Shown: positions 25,795 through 33,867 of the stretch, one piece after another | Position numbering within the stretch: the first letter of the stretch is position 1 | How the letters are laid out: every line of letters starts with the position of its first letter | From: CAVYWD01 sp963772225 | GTDB lineage: Bacteria; Myxococcota; Myxococcia; Myxococcales; UBA5297 | Length of the DNA: 64,000 bases | NCBI GenBank assembly: GCA_963772225.1 | Contig: CAVYWD010000010.1 | Span: 72,076-136,075 of the forward strand | Reading direction: 5' to 3' | The notes under the pieces: model-generated | The model's input: the letters and a program-made list of their open reading frames with translations, nothing else | The model's database searches: none | What the model was told of the DNA's origin: nothing | Made by a program: the position numbers and the translations under genes

Positions 25795-26036
25795 GCGGCA
25801 CGCCGACGAAAGGGGCTTCTCGCCCTCGCCGCTGCAACCAGTCCCGCGCCGCTTGTAAGGTCCTCTGCGCTGGGACGCGACCCTGCGAAGGCTTCGAATC
25901 GCCCGCGCTCTCCTTCTTGGCCGAGGGCTGCGCGGCTTCAGGCGAGGCGCACGCCTCGATGAGAGCCGCGGCGCTCCCTTGCGTCGAGCGCTGCCTCGCG
26001 CGCTAGAGTTCCTGCAGGTCGTGAACTGGGAACCGC
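25795..26036. other. Intergenic segment with decayed repeat E
   Basis: 242 bases after the kinase stop. 25871-26003 repeats part of the 18255 gene (see repeat E); no open coding frame of that gene is kept. Confidence 0.6.
25871..26003 (+). repeat. Long direct repeat E, decayed second copy
   Basis: Aligns with 18372-18503 in the same direction (TGGGACGCGACC at the left end, GCTGCCTCGCGCGC at the right) with substitutions and small indels. The region is non-coding here, so it is either a pseudogene fragment of a paralogue of the 18255 gene or a mobile repeat. Confidence 0.8.
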
Positions 26037-26405
26037 TTACTGGCAAGGGCAGCAGAAGTAGCTCCAGCCCGCCGGCGTCGGGATCCGAATGCTCTCGCAG
26101 GCCCAGGCCGGCGATGGCGAGGCCTCGTAGCACCCGACCGCGTAGCGAGCGCTCCCGCAGGTGTCGCTGCATGACTTCGAGCCGTCGGACGCCACCTCGC
26201 ACGTGGTGAAGGCGTCCCAGGCGCCGCAGCCCTGCGCCACTGCTCCCTCGGCAGCGGCCTGGACGTCGCTCGGCCAGCGGCAGGATGCTCGGAGCGCCGG
26301 GTCGGAGACACCGCCGGCCTTGAGGTTCGCCGCGTCGTTTGCCGCCCCGCCCGAGCAGCTTGGCCCGAGGGCGAGAAGTACGAGAAGCAAGGCCGCGCTC
26401 TTCAT
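26037..26405 (-). CDS. Small Cys-rich lipoprotein, unknown
   Basis: 122 residues from the ATG at 26405, with AGGAG 9 bases upstream. Signal peptide with lipobox (LLALGPSC, Cys about 18), so probably anchored in a membrane. The mature part has about ten Cys, including CGAWDAFTTCEV, SCSDTCGSARYAVGC and the C-terminal YFCCPCQ, suggesting disulfide-stabilised secreted structure. No family recognised. It is divergent from the Uma2 gene. Confidence 0.7.
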   Translation of the reverse strand: MKSAALLLVLLALGPSCSGGAANDAANLKAGGVSDPALRASCRWPSDVQAAAEGAVAQGCGAWDAFTTCEVASDGSKSCSDTCGSARYAVGCYEASPSPAWACESIRIPTPAGWSYFCCPCQ

Positions 26406-26607
26406 GGTGTGCATCTCCTGGAGCGCCGAGTTGCATCGCTTGCGCCAGGCCTCCTCTCCCTGCGTGCCTGCGGGCTGGGCGCGCGAATCCACGGAAACCG
26501 TCCACCGAGGCCTCAGGAATTTGAGGCTCGCGCCGAGGGCTCTCGGCTCTGGACTGCGCAGCGCGGCGCTTGGCTGCGCCGGGTCGATCCCTCGAGGCGA
26601 GGGCGCG

Positions 26608-26636
26608 TTGCCGGCGCGCGGTGCAGCTCCTATACT
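26608..26636 (+). promoter_or_regulatory. Sigma70-like promoter of the Uma2 gene
   Basis: TTGCCG (26608-26613), exactly 17 bases, then TATACT (26631-26636). The ATG at 26647 is 11 bases beyond the -10, so the transcript would be leaderless or nearly so; no ribosome site is present, consistent with that. One of the clearest promoters in the window. Confidence 0.7.
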
Positions 26637-26646
26637 CTCCACCGTC

Positions 26647-27228
26647 ATGATGTCGTCGAAACACGAGGTAGGCGAGCGCATCGACCTGCACCTCACCTAC
26701 GAGGACTATTGTGCCCTGCCCGAGGACGGCCGGCGCTACCAGGTCATTGGGGGGGACTTGGACGTGACGCCCGCTCCGTCGTACTCCCATCAGCGCGTTT
26801 CGCGGAATCTCGGGGCCGTCCTTCACGAGCACGTTGGCCGAAATCGTCTGGGCATCGTCCTCTTCGCCCCCATCGACGTGATCCTCGCCGACGACACCAT
26901 TGTGCAACCCGACCTCGTATTCATTGCGCGCGACCACCTCTCGCGGGTCAATGAGCGCGGAATCGAAGGGCCCCCAGACCTGGTGGTCGAGATCCTCTCG
27001 CCCAGGACCCGGCGAACAAATCGCGTCATCAAGATGCGGGCCTACGCTCGTTTCGGCGTGCCGCAATGCTGGCTCGTCGACCCCGAGGCGCAGAGCCTCG
27101 AGATGTTCTCGCTGTCCAGCTCGGGGTACGTGCTCACCCGAGTTGCGGGCGGCGGCGAGACTGTGCGGTCGGAGCTCTTCCCCGAGCTGAACCTCGCGCT
27201 CGGAGAGATCTTTGCGCCGGACGCGTAG
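26647..27228 (+). CDS. Uma2-family (DUF820) PD-(D/E)XK nuclease-like protein
   Basis: 193 residues. Start chosen at ATG 26647 directly after a clear promoter; the open frame upstream (from 26161) overlaps the divergent lipoprotein gene and is not conserved. Uma2 marks: LTYEDYCALPEDGRRYQVIGGDL, the metal-binding core VQPDLVFIA with PDLVVEILSPRTRR (Asp then Glu-x-Leu), and a C-terminal GVPQCWLVDPEAQSLEMF. The fold is a restriction-endonuclease type, but biological function is unknown for most members, which occur in large families in cyanobacteria and Myxococcota. It lies upstream of the nuclease/ATPase operon in the same direction. Confidence 0.92.
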   Translation: MMSSKHEVGERIDLHLTYEDYCALPEDGRRYQVIGGDLDVTPAPSYSHQRVSRNLGAVLHEHVGRNRLGIVLFAPIDVILADDTIVQPDLVFIARDHLSRVNERGIEGPPDLVVEILSPRTRRTNRVIKMRAYARFGVPQCWLVDPEAQSLEMFSLSSSGYVLTRVAGGGETVRSELFPELNLALGEIFAPDA

Positions 27229-27509
27229 GACGGCACGGCCGGGCGTGGCCAGGGCGCGAAGGCTCCAGAGCGCAGACTCCCGATGGCGCGGGCCTGGCGC
27301 CTGAAGCGCACAAGGCCGTAGGAAGCCAACGCTCTCGATGTGGATTGCTCCAGGTTCCCGGTGCGCGTCACCTTCGCCCAGGTCGTCGCGCGCGGCGCGC
27401 GCCATGGCGACCGCGCCCATGGCGACCGCTGGAATTCCAATCCCGCGGCCCAGGGCGCTAGACTCCACCGCGAGCTCGCCTCCCTGCCGCTCTGAAGGTG
27501 GAGTCAAAG
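27229..27509. other. Intergenic region before the nuclease/ATPase operon
   Basis: 281 bases. Contains a short direct repeat CCATGGCGACCGC twice (about 27404 and 27418). No clear promoter or terminator; GGTGGAG at 27497-27503 is the ribosome site for the next gene. Confidence 0.45.
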
Positions 27510-28520
27510 TTGACTGCCGGTGAAGCCCCGCGATTGGACGAATGGGTCGAAACCGTCGCGCCGGGCGCTGTCCGCGCCGTCCTCACCGACGACGTTGTCG
27601 GCGCTGTCTCGGCGCTCGCGGTCTGCGCCGGCCGCCGGGGCGTCACCGCGGTCCACGTCGCGCCGTCGCCGCCGAGCATCGAGGAGGCGATCGCCCAGGC
27701 CATTCGAGCGCTCGCGCAGGCCGCGCAAGAGCTCTGGCCCGACTGGTACGGCGAGGCCGGGTCGCCCGAGGGGCCTTCGCGAGAGCGCGTCGCCGCGAGG
27801 CATCCCCGGGTGCTGGCGCGCTGGCTCACCGCCGCCGGCGAGCGGGCCCGCCGCGGGCTCGCGCCTCTCGTCCACGACCTGCCGCTCGAGGTGCAGGCGG
27901 GTCAGCTCGCTCTCGCGCTCGACCCGTCCGCGCTGGTGGTGGCGCTGGGGCTTCAGAGCGCAAATCCCGGCGACGCCAAGCTCGCCTCCTTCGCCCGGGG
28001 CGCCGAGTGGCTGGCGAGCAAGACCGCGGCTCGGGTCGTGGCCGTCGTGCCCTGGCAGCTCGAGGGAGCTCTCTGGGTCGACCCCATCGCCTACGGGGCG
28101 CTTCGGCTCATGGGCCGGGAGCCGAGCGCCGCCGCGCCAGCGCACGTCTTCCCGGTGATGGGCCGGCCGCACCCGGGGAGCGAGGCAGAGCAGGTGCTGG
28201 CCCGCGCGCTCGCCCGAGACGAGGAGCTTTGCCCCCTCTTCGAGTTCAACCAGCGCCTATCGACGGGGCGGAGGGCCCACCCCACAGTCGACCTCGTCTG
28301 GCGAGAAGGGCGCCTGGTCGTCGAGCTCGACGGATGGGAGACGCACGGCAATCGATGGGCCTTTGCGAGCGATCGGCACCGCGACTACGAGCTCGCCCTG
28401 AGCGGATACGTCGTGCTGCGCTTGACCAACGACGAGGTCTTGCGAGATCCCGCGCTGACGATCGACAAGATTCGAGACCTGGTGCGGGCTCGCCGCACGC
28501 TGGGAAAGGAAGCGCGATGA
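27510..28520 (+). CDS. Putative Vsr-fold (DUF559-like) nuclease, first gene of the three-gene operon
   Basis: 336 residues from a TTG at 27510 with GGTGGAG 6 bases upstream (GTG at 27498 would leave almost no room for a ribosome site). The C-terminal about 90 residues match the DUF559/very-short-patch-repair endonuclease pattern: PTVDLVWREGRLVVELDGWETHG (Asp, then Glu-x-Asp-Gly and His), RHRDYELALSGYVVLRLTNDEV. This gives the family's likely metal and catalytic residues. Residues about 1-220 are unfamiliar: a helical domain and an alpha/beta part (ASKTAARVVAVVPWQLEG). The stop overlaps the next ATG (ATGA), so the three genes form one operon. Confidence 0.78.
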   Translation: MTAGEAPRLDEWVETVAPGAVRAVLTDDVVGAVSALAVCAGRRGVTAVHVAPSPPSIEEAIAQAIRALAQAAQELWPDWYGEAGSPEGPSRERVAARHPRVLARWLTAAGERARRGLAPLVHDLPLEVQAGQLALALDPSALVVALGLQSANPGDAKLASFARGAEWLASKTAARVVAVVPWQLEGALWVDPIAYGALRLMGREPSAAAPAHVFPVMGRPHPGSEAEQVLARALARDEELCPLFEFNQRLSTGRRAHPTVDLVWREGRLVVELDGWETHGNRWAFASDRHRDYELALSGYVVLRLTNDEVLRDPALTIDKIRDLVRARRTLGKEAR

Positions 28521-29128
28521 ACGAAGAGCTCCCGGAGAGCGCCAAGGTGTTCCTGCTCGAGCTCGTGTTCTCGGGCCGCGAGGTGATGCAGAGCAAGACC
28601 GGCCTCGAGGTGCCGATGCGCAGGCACCTCCAACAGCTTGGGCTGATATCGCTGGAGAAGCGCGGCCCGGCTACCTATGTCGCCGCGACCGACGCGGCCT
28701 GGAAATGGGTCGAGGAGAACTTGGACCTCGCGCTCGCGCGCACCCAGCCGCGCCGCGCGCTCGAGGCCGTGCTGAAGCGGCTGCGCGAGTTCTTGGCGGC
28801 GAACGACCTGCCGCTCTCCGGGTTCGTGCGCCCCGCCGTGCCGGAGGCGTCGCCCGCGCCCGCCGAGCCGCTCGAGGCGCAGATCCGCCGCGCGTACCTG
28901 GCGCGCTCGGGCGGCGCGCTCCATGCCCGCGTGCGGCTCGCCGACCTTCGGGCGGACCTGCCCGCCGTCGACCGCGCCGCGCTCGACGAGGAGATCTTGA
29001 CCTTGCAGCGGCAAGAGCGCGCCGCGCTCTTCCCACTGGACAACCCGCGGGAGGTGGGCCCCGACGACGTGCGGGCCGCCATCAATCTCTCCGGGGTCCC
29101 GCAGCACGTTCTCTACCTGAGGGGATGA
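28517..29128 (+). CDS. Winged-helix protein, second gene of the operon
   Basis: 203 residues. ATG overlaps the upstream stop by 4 bases. Residues about 1-65 look like a winged helix (AKVFLLELVFSGREVMQSKT, RRHLQQLGLISLEKRGPATYV). A middle helix carries a Pro/Ala linker, and residues about 120-200 form a second helical domain with ARVRLADLRADLPAVDRAALDEEILTL, followed by AAINLSGVPQHVLYLRG. This may be a DNA-binding adaptor that brings the nuclease and the ATPase together (inference). I do not recognise the family. Confidence 0.72.
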   Translation: MNEELPESAKVFLLELVFSGREVMQSKTGLEVPMRRHLQQLGLISLEKRGPATYVAATDAAWKWVEENLDLALARTQPRRALEAVLKRLREFLAANDLPLSGFVRPAVPEASPAPAEPLEAQIRRAYLARSGGALHARVRLADLRADLPAVDRAALDEEILTLQRQERAALFPLDNPREVGPDDVRAAINLSGVPQHVLYLRG

Positions 29129-29130
29129 CC

Positions 29131-32100
29131 ATGGAGCTCACCGCGCTTCGCCTGGCGGACTTCGAGTGGACGACGCACATCGACGGCGTCTGGAGCGAGC
29201 CGCCGCACGACGTGCCGGCGCTGCACCAGAAGGTCCGCGACGAGCTCGCCTTTCAAATCGAAAGGCTGGCGCAGCGGCCCGGCGCGGCGTCGCCGCTGGG
29301 GGTCGTCCTGACCGGAGAGGCGGGCTCCGGGAAGACGCATTTGTTGTCGGCCCTTCGAAAGATCGCCTTCGGGCGCGGCGCGAGCTTCGCCCTCATCGAC
29401 ATGACCGACGTGAAGGACTTCTGGGCCACGGCGCAGCTCGGCTTCTTGAGCGCGCTGCAGCGCCCGGGCGCCTCGGGGCGAAGGCAGCTGAGCGAGATCC
29501 TGCAGCACATCATCGAGACCTGCGGGGGCCCCGGCAGCCGCGGGCTCGACGTCGAGAAGCTCGCCGCGCTGCGCCCGCCGCGCCTCATCAACGTCATCGA
29601 CGAGCTCATCGCCGGGCTCGGCAAGCGCTACCCGCTCGAGACGCACCAGTATCGGGACGTCATCCGCGCCCTGGCGCTCATCAACTGCGACGCCTTCGAA
29701 ATTGCCAACATCGGCTACGGCTGGCTGCAAGGCATGGGGCTCGACGAGGACCACCAGCTCGTCCACGACCTGCGCAACTACCAGATGCAGACCTCGCAGC
29801 TTTTGAAGGCCCTGAGCTGGCTCAACAGCTTGCGGGCCCCCATGATCATCGCGCTGGACCAGCTCGACGCCATCGTCGCCGAGCAGAACCTGGCGAGCGA
29901 CCCGCTCTCGCCGGACCCCGCCGCCGCCGCGCGGCAGAACGCCGCGCGGGCCATCATCGAGCGCATCGCCAACGGCCTCATGGACCTCCAGGGCGCCGCC
30001 TGCCGCTCGCTGGTCGTCGTCTCCTGCCTGGAGGCGACCTGGTCGGTGCTGTCGCAGAAGGCGCTCGCCTCCGCGCCGGCGCGGTTCCTGCCGCCCATCG
30101 AGCTCGTCAAGCCGGGCGCCGACGCCTTCGCGCACCGGATGATCGCCAGCCGGCTCGCCGAGTCGTACCGCAAGCACCAGGTGACCCCGCCCCACGAGAC
30201 CTGGCCTTTCGCGCCCAGCGCTTTCCAGGGGCTGACGCTCACGCCGCGCGAGGTCCTGAAGCGCTGTCACCAACACGTGCGCGCCTGCGTGGGGGCGGGG
30301 CGGATCGTCGAGCTGCAGTCGCTGGGCGCGAGCGCGGCGGCGCCGGTCGGAGCGGGCCCTTCGGACGACTTGGCGAAGCTGGACGAGCGCTACGCGGCGC
30401 TCCAGCGCGAGGCGAAGGTCCAAGGCTTGAAGTCCGAGCCCGCCGAGGCGCAGCTCGACCGCCTTCTGGAGGAGGCCTGCGTCTGCCTCACCCTGGAAGA
30501 GCCGCTCCCCGAGGGCAAGGACGCGCTCGTGGACCGGGACTTCGAGGGCGCCGGGCGGTTCGACCCGCTGCACGCGCGCATCCGCCTCGTCCACCACGAC
30601 CAGGGCGACCGCGAGCAGCACTACTCCTTCCGCTTCCTGGAGCACGCCAACGCCGTCGCCTTCCAGGCCCGCCTCAACGCCGCCGTCACCGCGGCGGGCA
30701 TCGACCGGCAGCTCGACTTTCGGAAGCTCGTCATCCTGCGCTTCGGCCCGCTCCCGGGCGGCAAGAAGACGCAGGACCTCCTGGCTCAGTTCGCGTCGCT
30801 CGGCGGCGTCTTCCAGGCGCCGAGCAATCAAGACCTGGGCGCGATGAGCGCCCTCGCCGCTCTGCGGGCCGAGAAGAGCGCCTCCGCGCTCGAGCCGTGG
30901 CTGCGCGCCCGGCGGCCGGCGAGCCAAATCTCCCTCTTCAAAGAGGCGCGGCAGTTCCTGTTCGGGGCCTCGCCGGGCGCGAGCCCCGCTGCGCCCACCC
31001 CTCTCGACGGAGCGCCGTCGAAGTTGCGAGAGGTCAGCGCTCCCGGCGTGAGCGCGAAACCGGCGCCGGCGCCGCACCCGTCGCGGCCTCTGCAGCCAGA
31101 GCTCGACCTCTCACCGAGCCGCAGGGCTTCACCCGCAGAGGGCCCGCCTTCGCCTCGCCCGGACGCTGCCGGCCAGCTGCCCATCGGGAACCGGATCATC
31201 GCGGGCAGCGCCGGCGCCGAAATCATCTCGGTCCCGGTCGAGCAGCTCAGCAAGCACGCCGTCGTCCTCGCCGGCGCGGGCTCGGGCAAGACCATGCTCG
31301 TGCGGCGCATGGTGGAGGAGGCCGCGCTGCAGAAGATTCCTTCCATCGTGCTCGACCCCGCGGGCGACCTCGCGCGCCTGGGCGACCCGTGGCCCGAGCC
31401 GCCGCCGGAGCTCGACGAGGCCGACCGCGAGAAGGCCCAGCGCTACCTCGCGCAGACCGAGGTCGTGGTCTTCACCCCGGGGCGCGCGGCGGGCAACCCT
31501 CTGCGCTTCGACCCACTGCCCGACCTCTCGTCCCTGGAGGGCGACGAGTACACCATCGCGCGGGACCTGGCGCGCGGCGCGCTGGAGCCTCTGGCGCTGG
31601 GGCGCACCGGCGCCGCGAAGAAGGGCCGCCTGGGCGTCTTGACCACCGCGCTCGACTACCAGGCGCAGCACGGGCCTCCAGGGCTCGACGCCTTCATCGC
31701 GCTGCTCGGCGACCTGCCCGAGGAGGCCGCCGGCGGATTCGACAAGGCCCAGAAGCACGCGCGGGAGATGGCGGACGCGCTCCGCGAACAGCAGCACATC
31801 AACCCGCTCTTGCGCAGGGAGGGCGAGCCGCTCGACCCCGCCGTCCTCTTCGGCGACGCCAAGGGCGGCAGCGGCCGGACGCGAATCTCGGTGGTGAGCT
31901 TCGTCGGCCTCCCCAGCCCCGAGGAGCAGCAGGCGTTCGTGAGCCAGCTCGCCAGGACGCTGTTCGGCTGGATCAAGCTGAACCCCAAGGTCCAGGGCCG
32001 CGCCCTGCGCGGGCTCCTGGTGGTCGACGAGGCGAAGGACTTCGCGCCGTCGGCGGGCGCCAGCGCCAGCGGCGCGGGCCTGATCCGGCTGGCGAACCAA

Positions 32101-32439
32101 GCGCGCAAGTACGGGCTGGGGCTCATCTTCGCCACGCAGGCGCCCAAGAGCATCGACCACAACATCATCGCCAACTGCGCGACGCAGCTCTACGGGCGGG
32201 CCGCCTCGCCGGCGGCGCAGGACGTGATCCGCGACCAGATCCAGGCTCGCGGCGGGTCGGGCGACGACATCGCCAAGCTCACCGCCGGGACCTTCTACCT
32301 GCACACCGAGGGGATGGCGGCGCCCGCCCGGGTGAAGACCCGCTTCTCGCTCTCGCATCACCCCAAGAACCCGCTGAGCCCGGACGAGGTGCTCGAGCGG
32401 GCCGTGCGGTCGCGCCGCGCGCTTCACCCGGGCGAGTGA
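29131..32439 (+). CDS. Two-module ATPase: AAA/STAND-like N-half and HerA/FtsK-like C-half
   Basis: 1102 residues from the ATG at 29131, which has GAGGGG 6 bases upstream; ATG 29125 overlaps the previous stop but leaves no space. Module 1 (about 45-400): Walker A GEAGSGKTH near 60, Walker B-like MIIALDQLDAIV near 237, sensor-like SLVVVSCLEATW, reminiscent of BREX-type or STAND P-loop ATPases. A linker domain follows, then a Pro-rich segment about 610-690. Module 2 (about 690-1090): VVLAGAGSGKTMLVRRM near 714, IVLDPAGDLARL, RGLLVVDEAKDF near 965 and GLIFATQAPKSIDHNII, as in HerA/VirB4-type translocases. Such a motor would move or remodel DNA. Third gene of the operon. Confidence 0.85.
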   Translation: MELTALRLADFEWTTHIDGVWSEPPHDVPALHQKVRDELAFQIERLAQRPGAASPLGVVLTGEAGSGKTHLLSALRKIAFGRGASFALIDMTDVKDFWATAQLGFLSALQRPGASGRRQLSEILQHIIETCGGPGSRGLDVEKLAALRPPRLINVIDELIAGLGKRYPLETHQYRDVIRALALINCDAFEIANIGYGWLQGMGLDEDHQLVHDLRNYQMQTSQLLKALSWLNSLRAPMIIALDQLDAIVAEQNLASDPLSPDPAAAARQNAARAIIERIANGLMDLQGAACRSLVVVSCLEATWSVLSQKALASAPARFLPPIELVKPGADAFAHRMIASRLAESYRKHQVTPPHETWPFAPSAFQGLTLTPREVLKRCHQHVRACVGAGRIVELQSLGASAAAPVGAGPSDDLAKLDERYAALQREAKVQGLKSEPAEAQLDRLLEEACVCLTLEEPLPEGKDALVDRDFEGAGRFDPLHARIRLVHHDQGDREQHYSFRFLEHANAVAFQARLNAAVTAAGIDRQLDFRKLVILRFGPLPGGKKTQDLLAQFASLGGVFQAPSNQDLGAMSALAALRAEKSASALEPWLRARRPASQISLFKEARQFLFGASPGASPAAPTPLDGAPSKLREVSAPGVSAKPAPAPHPSRPLQPELDLSPSRRASPAEGPPSPRPDAAGQLPIGNRIIAGSAGAEIISVPVEQLSKHAVVLAGAGSGKTMLVRRMVEEAALQKIPSIVLDPAGDLARLGDPWPEPPPELDEADREKAQRYLAQTEVVVFTPGRAAGNPLRFDPLPDLSSLEGDEYTIARDLARGALEPLALGRTGAAKKGRLGVLTTALDYQAQHGPPGLDAFIALLGDLPEEAAGGFDKAQKHAREMADALREQQHINPLLRREGEPLDPAVLFGDAKGGSGRTRISVVSFVGLPSPEEQQAFVSQLARTLFGWIKLNPKVQGRALRGLLVVDEAKDFAPSAGASASGAGLIRLANQARKYGLGLIFATQAPKSIDHNIIANCATQLYGRAASPAAQDVIRDQIQARGGSGDDIAKLTAGTFYLHTEGMAAPARVKTRFSLSHHPKNPLSPDEVLERAVRSRRALHPGE

Positions 32440-32450
32440 CGGCGGTGAGC

Positions 32451-33638
32451 ATGGGCTCGATTTCGAAATCCCGAGTCTTCGACGCGGTGATCGTCGGAGC
32501 GGGCCCCGCGGGCTCGCGCCTGGGGGAGCTCCTCGCGCGCCGCGGCAGGAGCGTGGCCATCCTCGAGCGGCAGCGCCACCCGCGAAACAAGGTCTGCGGC
32601 GGCGGCCTGTCGCGAAAGTCCATCGATCTGCTCGGGGTCGACCTGAGCTCCGTGACGCGCCAGGAGATTCGAGGCGCGATTCTCACGTATGGCAATCGCG
32701 AGGGAATCATCAAGGACCCGGAATTCTCGGCTCATACGGTGGTGCGCAGCGAATTCGATGCTTTCCTGGCCGCGCGCGCCCGCGCCGCCGGCGCGGAGGT
32801 CTTCGAAGAGACCGCCTTCCAGGACGCGCAGGAGGCCTCCGATTTCGTGGAGGTCCGGACCAGCCGAGGGGAGCTTCGGGGAAGGCTCCTCTTCGGCGCC
32901 GACGGCGCGTCGAGCCGGGTCCGAAGCCAGCTCTTCGGGAAGGACCGGGTCCGGATGGCGCCGGCGCTGGAGGCAATCGTCCGCGTCGGCGAGGGGGAGA
33001 TCGCCCGCCTGCAGAATCGGGCGGTGTTCGATTTCGGGGTCATGCCCGGAGGTTACGGGTCGATCTTTCCGAAGCGAGACCATTTGAATGTCGGGGTCTA
33101 TTCGCCGAGCGCGCCGAGGAGCGGCGCCTTCCTGCGTCAGCGCCTCGAGGACTTCATGGGCCGCTACGAGATTCTGCGCGAGCCGTCTCAGGTCCGGTTC
33201 GAGGGCTCTCCCATTCCGCTGCAGAACCGGAGCGGCGAATTCCAGCGCGGCCGGACGTGGCTCCTGGGGGATGCTGCGGGGCTCGCGGAGGCGCTGTTCG
33301 GCGAGGGCATCTACTTTGCGCTCAAGAGCGCGGCGCTCGCGGCCCAGGCGGTGGAGGAGGATGGGCTCCTCGCGAGCTCTCGACGCTATTCGGCGCTTTT
33401 GCGAAGCGAGCTGCTCCCGGAGCTTCGGGCGGCGCGGTGGATGGCGCGACTCGTCTATCGCCTGCCGCGCTTCACGTTCACGCACCTGGTGCTCCAGGGG
33501 CGCATCAACGGCGATTTTGCGGCGCTCATTGGCGGCACCCTGGGGTATCGGCGGTGCCTCGCGCAAACGCTCTGGAGGTTTCCGCGGTGGGCCAGGAAGA
33601 GCGAGCGGCCGGAAGGCGCGCGCGCGCCGGCGCTCTAG
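32451..33638 (+). CDS. Geranylgeranyl reductase-family FAD oxidoreductase
   Basis: 395 residues (GTG at 32445 is an alternative start). FAD-binding GxGxxG in AVIVGAGPAGSRLGELLARR with Glu in SVAILERQ; substrate-side KVCGGGLSRKS; second FAD motif LLFGADGASSRVR; and the GD motif GRTWLLGDAAGLAEALFGEG. The KVCGGG and GDAAG motifs place it with the geranylgeranyl reductase/BchP-like group, which saturates isoprenoid chains or modifies quinones. It starts 11 bases after the ATPase gene, so it may share the transcript without sharing function. The C-terminus is Arg-rich. Confidence 0.9.
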   Translation: MGSISKSRVFDAVIVGAGPAGSRLGELLARRGRSVAILERQRHPRNKVCGGGLSRKSIDLLGVDLSSVTRQEIRGAILTYGNREGIIKDPEFSAHTVVRSEFDAFLAARARAAGAEVFEETAFQDAQEASDFVEVRTSRGELRGRLLFGADGASSRVRSQLFGKDRVRMAPALEAIVRVGEGEIARLQNRAVFDFGVMPGGYGSIFPKRDHLNVGVYSPSAPRSGAFLRQRLEDFMGRYEILREPSQVRFEGSPIPLQNRSGEFQRGRTWLLGDAAGLAEALFGEGIYFALKSAALAAQAVEEDGLLASSRRYSALLRSELLPELRAARWMARLVYRLPRFTFTHLVLQGRINGDFAALIGGTLGYRRCLAQTLWRFPRWARKSERPEGARAPAL

Positions 33639-33691
33639 AGGCCTCGAGGGCGCGAACGCGATGCACTTGAGTCAAGTTTCCACCGAGTCGG
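33635..33691 (+). repeat. Dispersed repeat D, copy 1
   Basis: CTAGAG..GGGCGCGAACGCGATGCACTTG..GTCA aligns with 48076-48131, where the block is GGGCGCGAACGTGATGCACTTG. It begins within the TAG of the preceding gene. Confidence 0.75.
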
Positions 33692-33698
33692 GTTCCCG

Positions 33699-33784
33699 CA
33701 GAACCATCGACCATCGACTATCGAAGCGAGGCTGCGCCGTACCCTCTCCAAGCTGCCTGGTCGGTCTGAGGCGCAGGCTCGCTG
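33699..33784 (+). repeat. Dispersed repeat B, copy 2
   Basis: Inverse of 4060-4142. Terminal arms GCGAGGCTGCGCC (33726-33738) and GGCGCAGGCTCGC (about 33770-33782) are inverted repeats with one mismatch, able to form a long hairpin around a central loop. Confidence 0.75.
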
Positions 33785-33804
33785 ATCCCTTCGGCGCGAA
33801 CGCT

Positions 33805-33864
33805 GGGTCTGGAGCTTTGGAGCCTAAGGCAACCCTCTTTGGGTTCCGGCTCGGCCGGGCTAGG
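33805..33864 (+). repeat. Dispersed repeat C, copy 1
   Basis: Contains GCCTAAGGCAACCCTCTTTG and GGTTCCGGCTCGGC. Its reverse complement recurs at 46282-46343, and the right half recurs at 48041-48079. Confidence 0.78.
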
Positions 33865-33867
33865 CGA

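Noticed and set aside
18372..26003. Insertion sequence bounded by the long direct repeats
   Set aside because: No transposase gene and no terminal inverted repeats were seen; the interval holds normal metabolic genes.
26161..26646. Upstream extension of the Uma2 reading frame
   Set aside because: It overlaps the divergent lipoprotein gene, has no conserved content and lies before a clear promoter.
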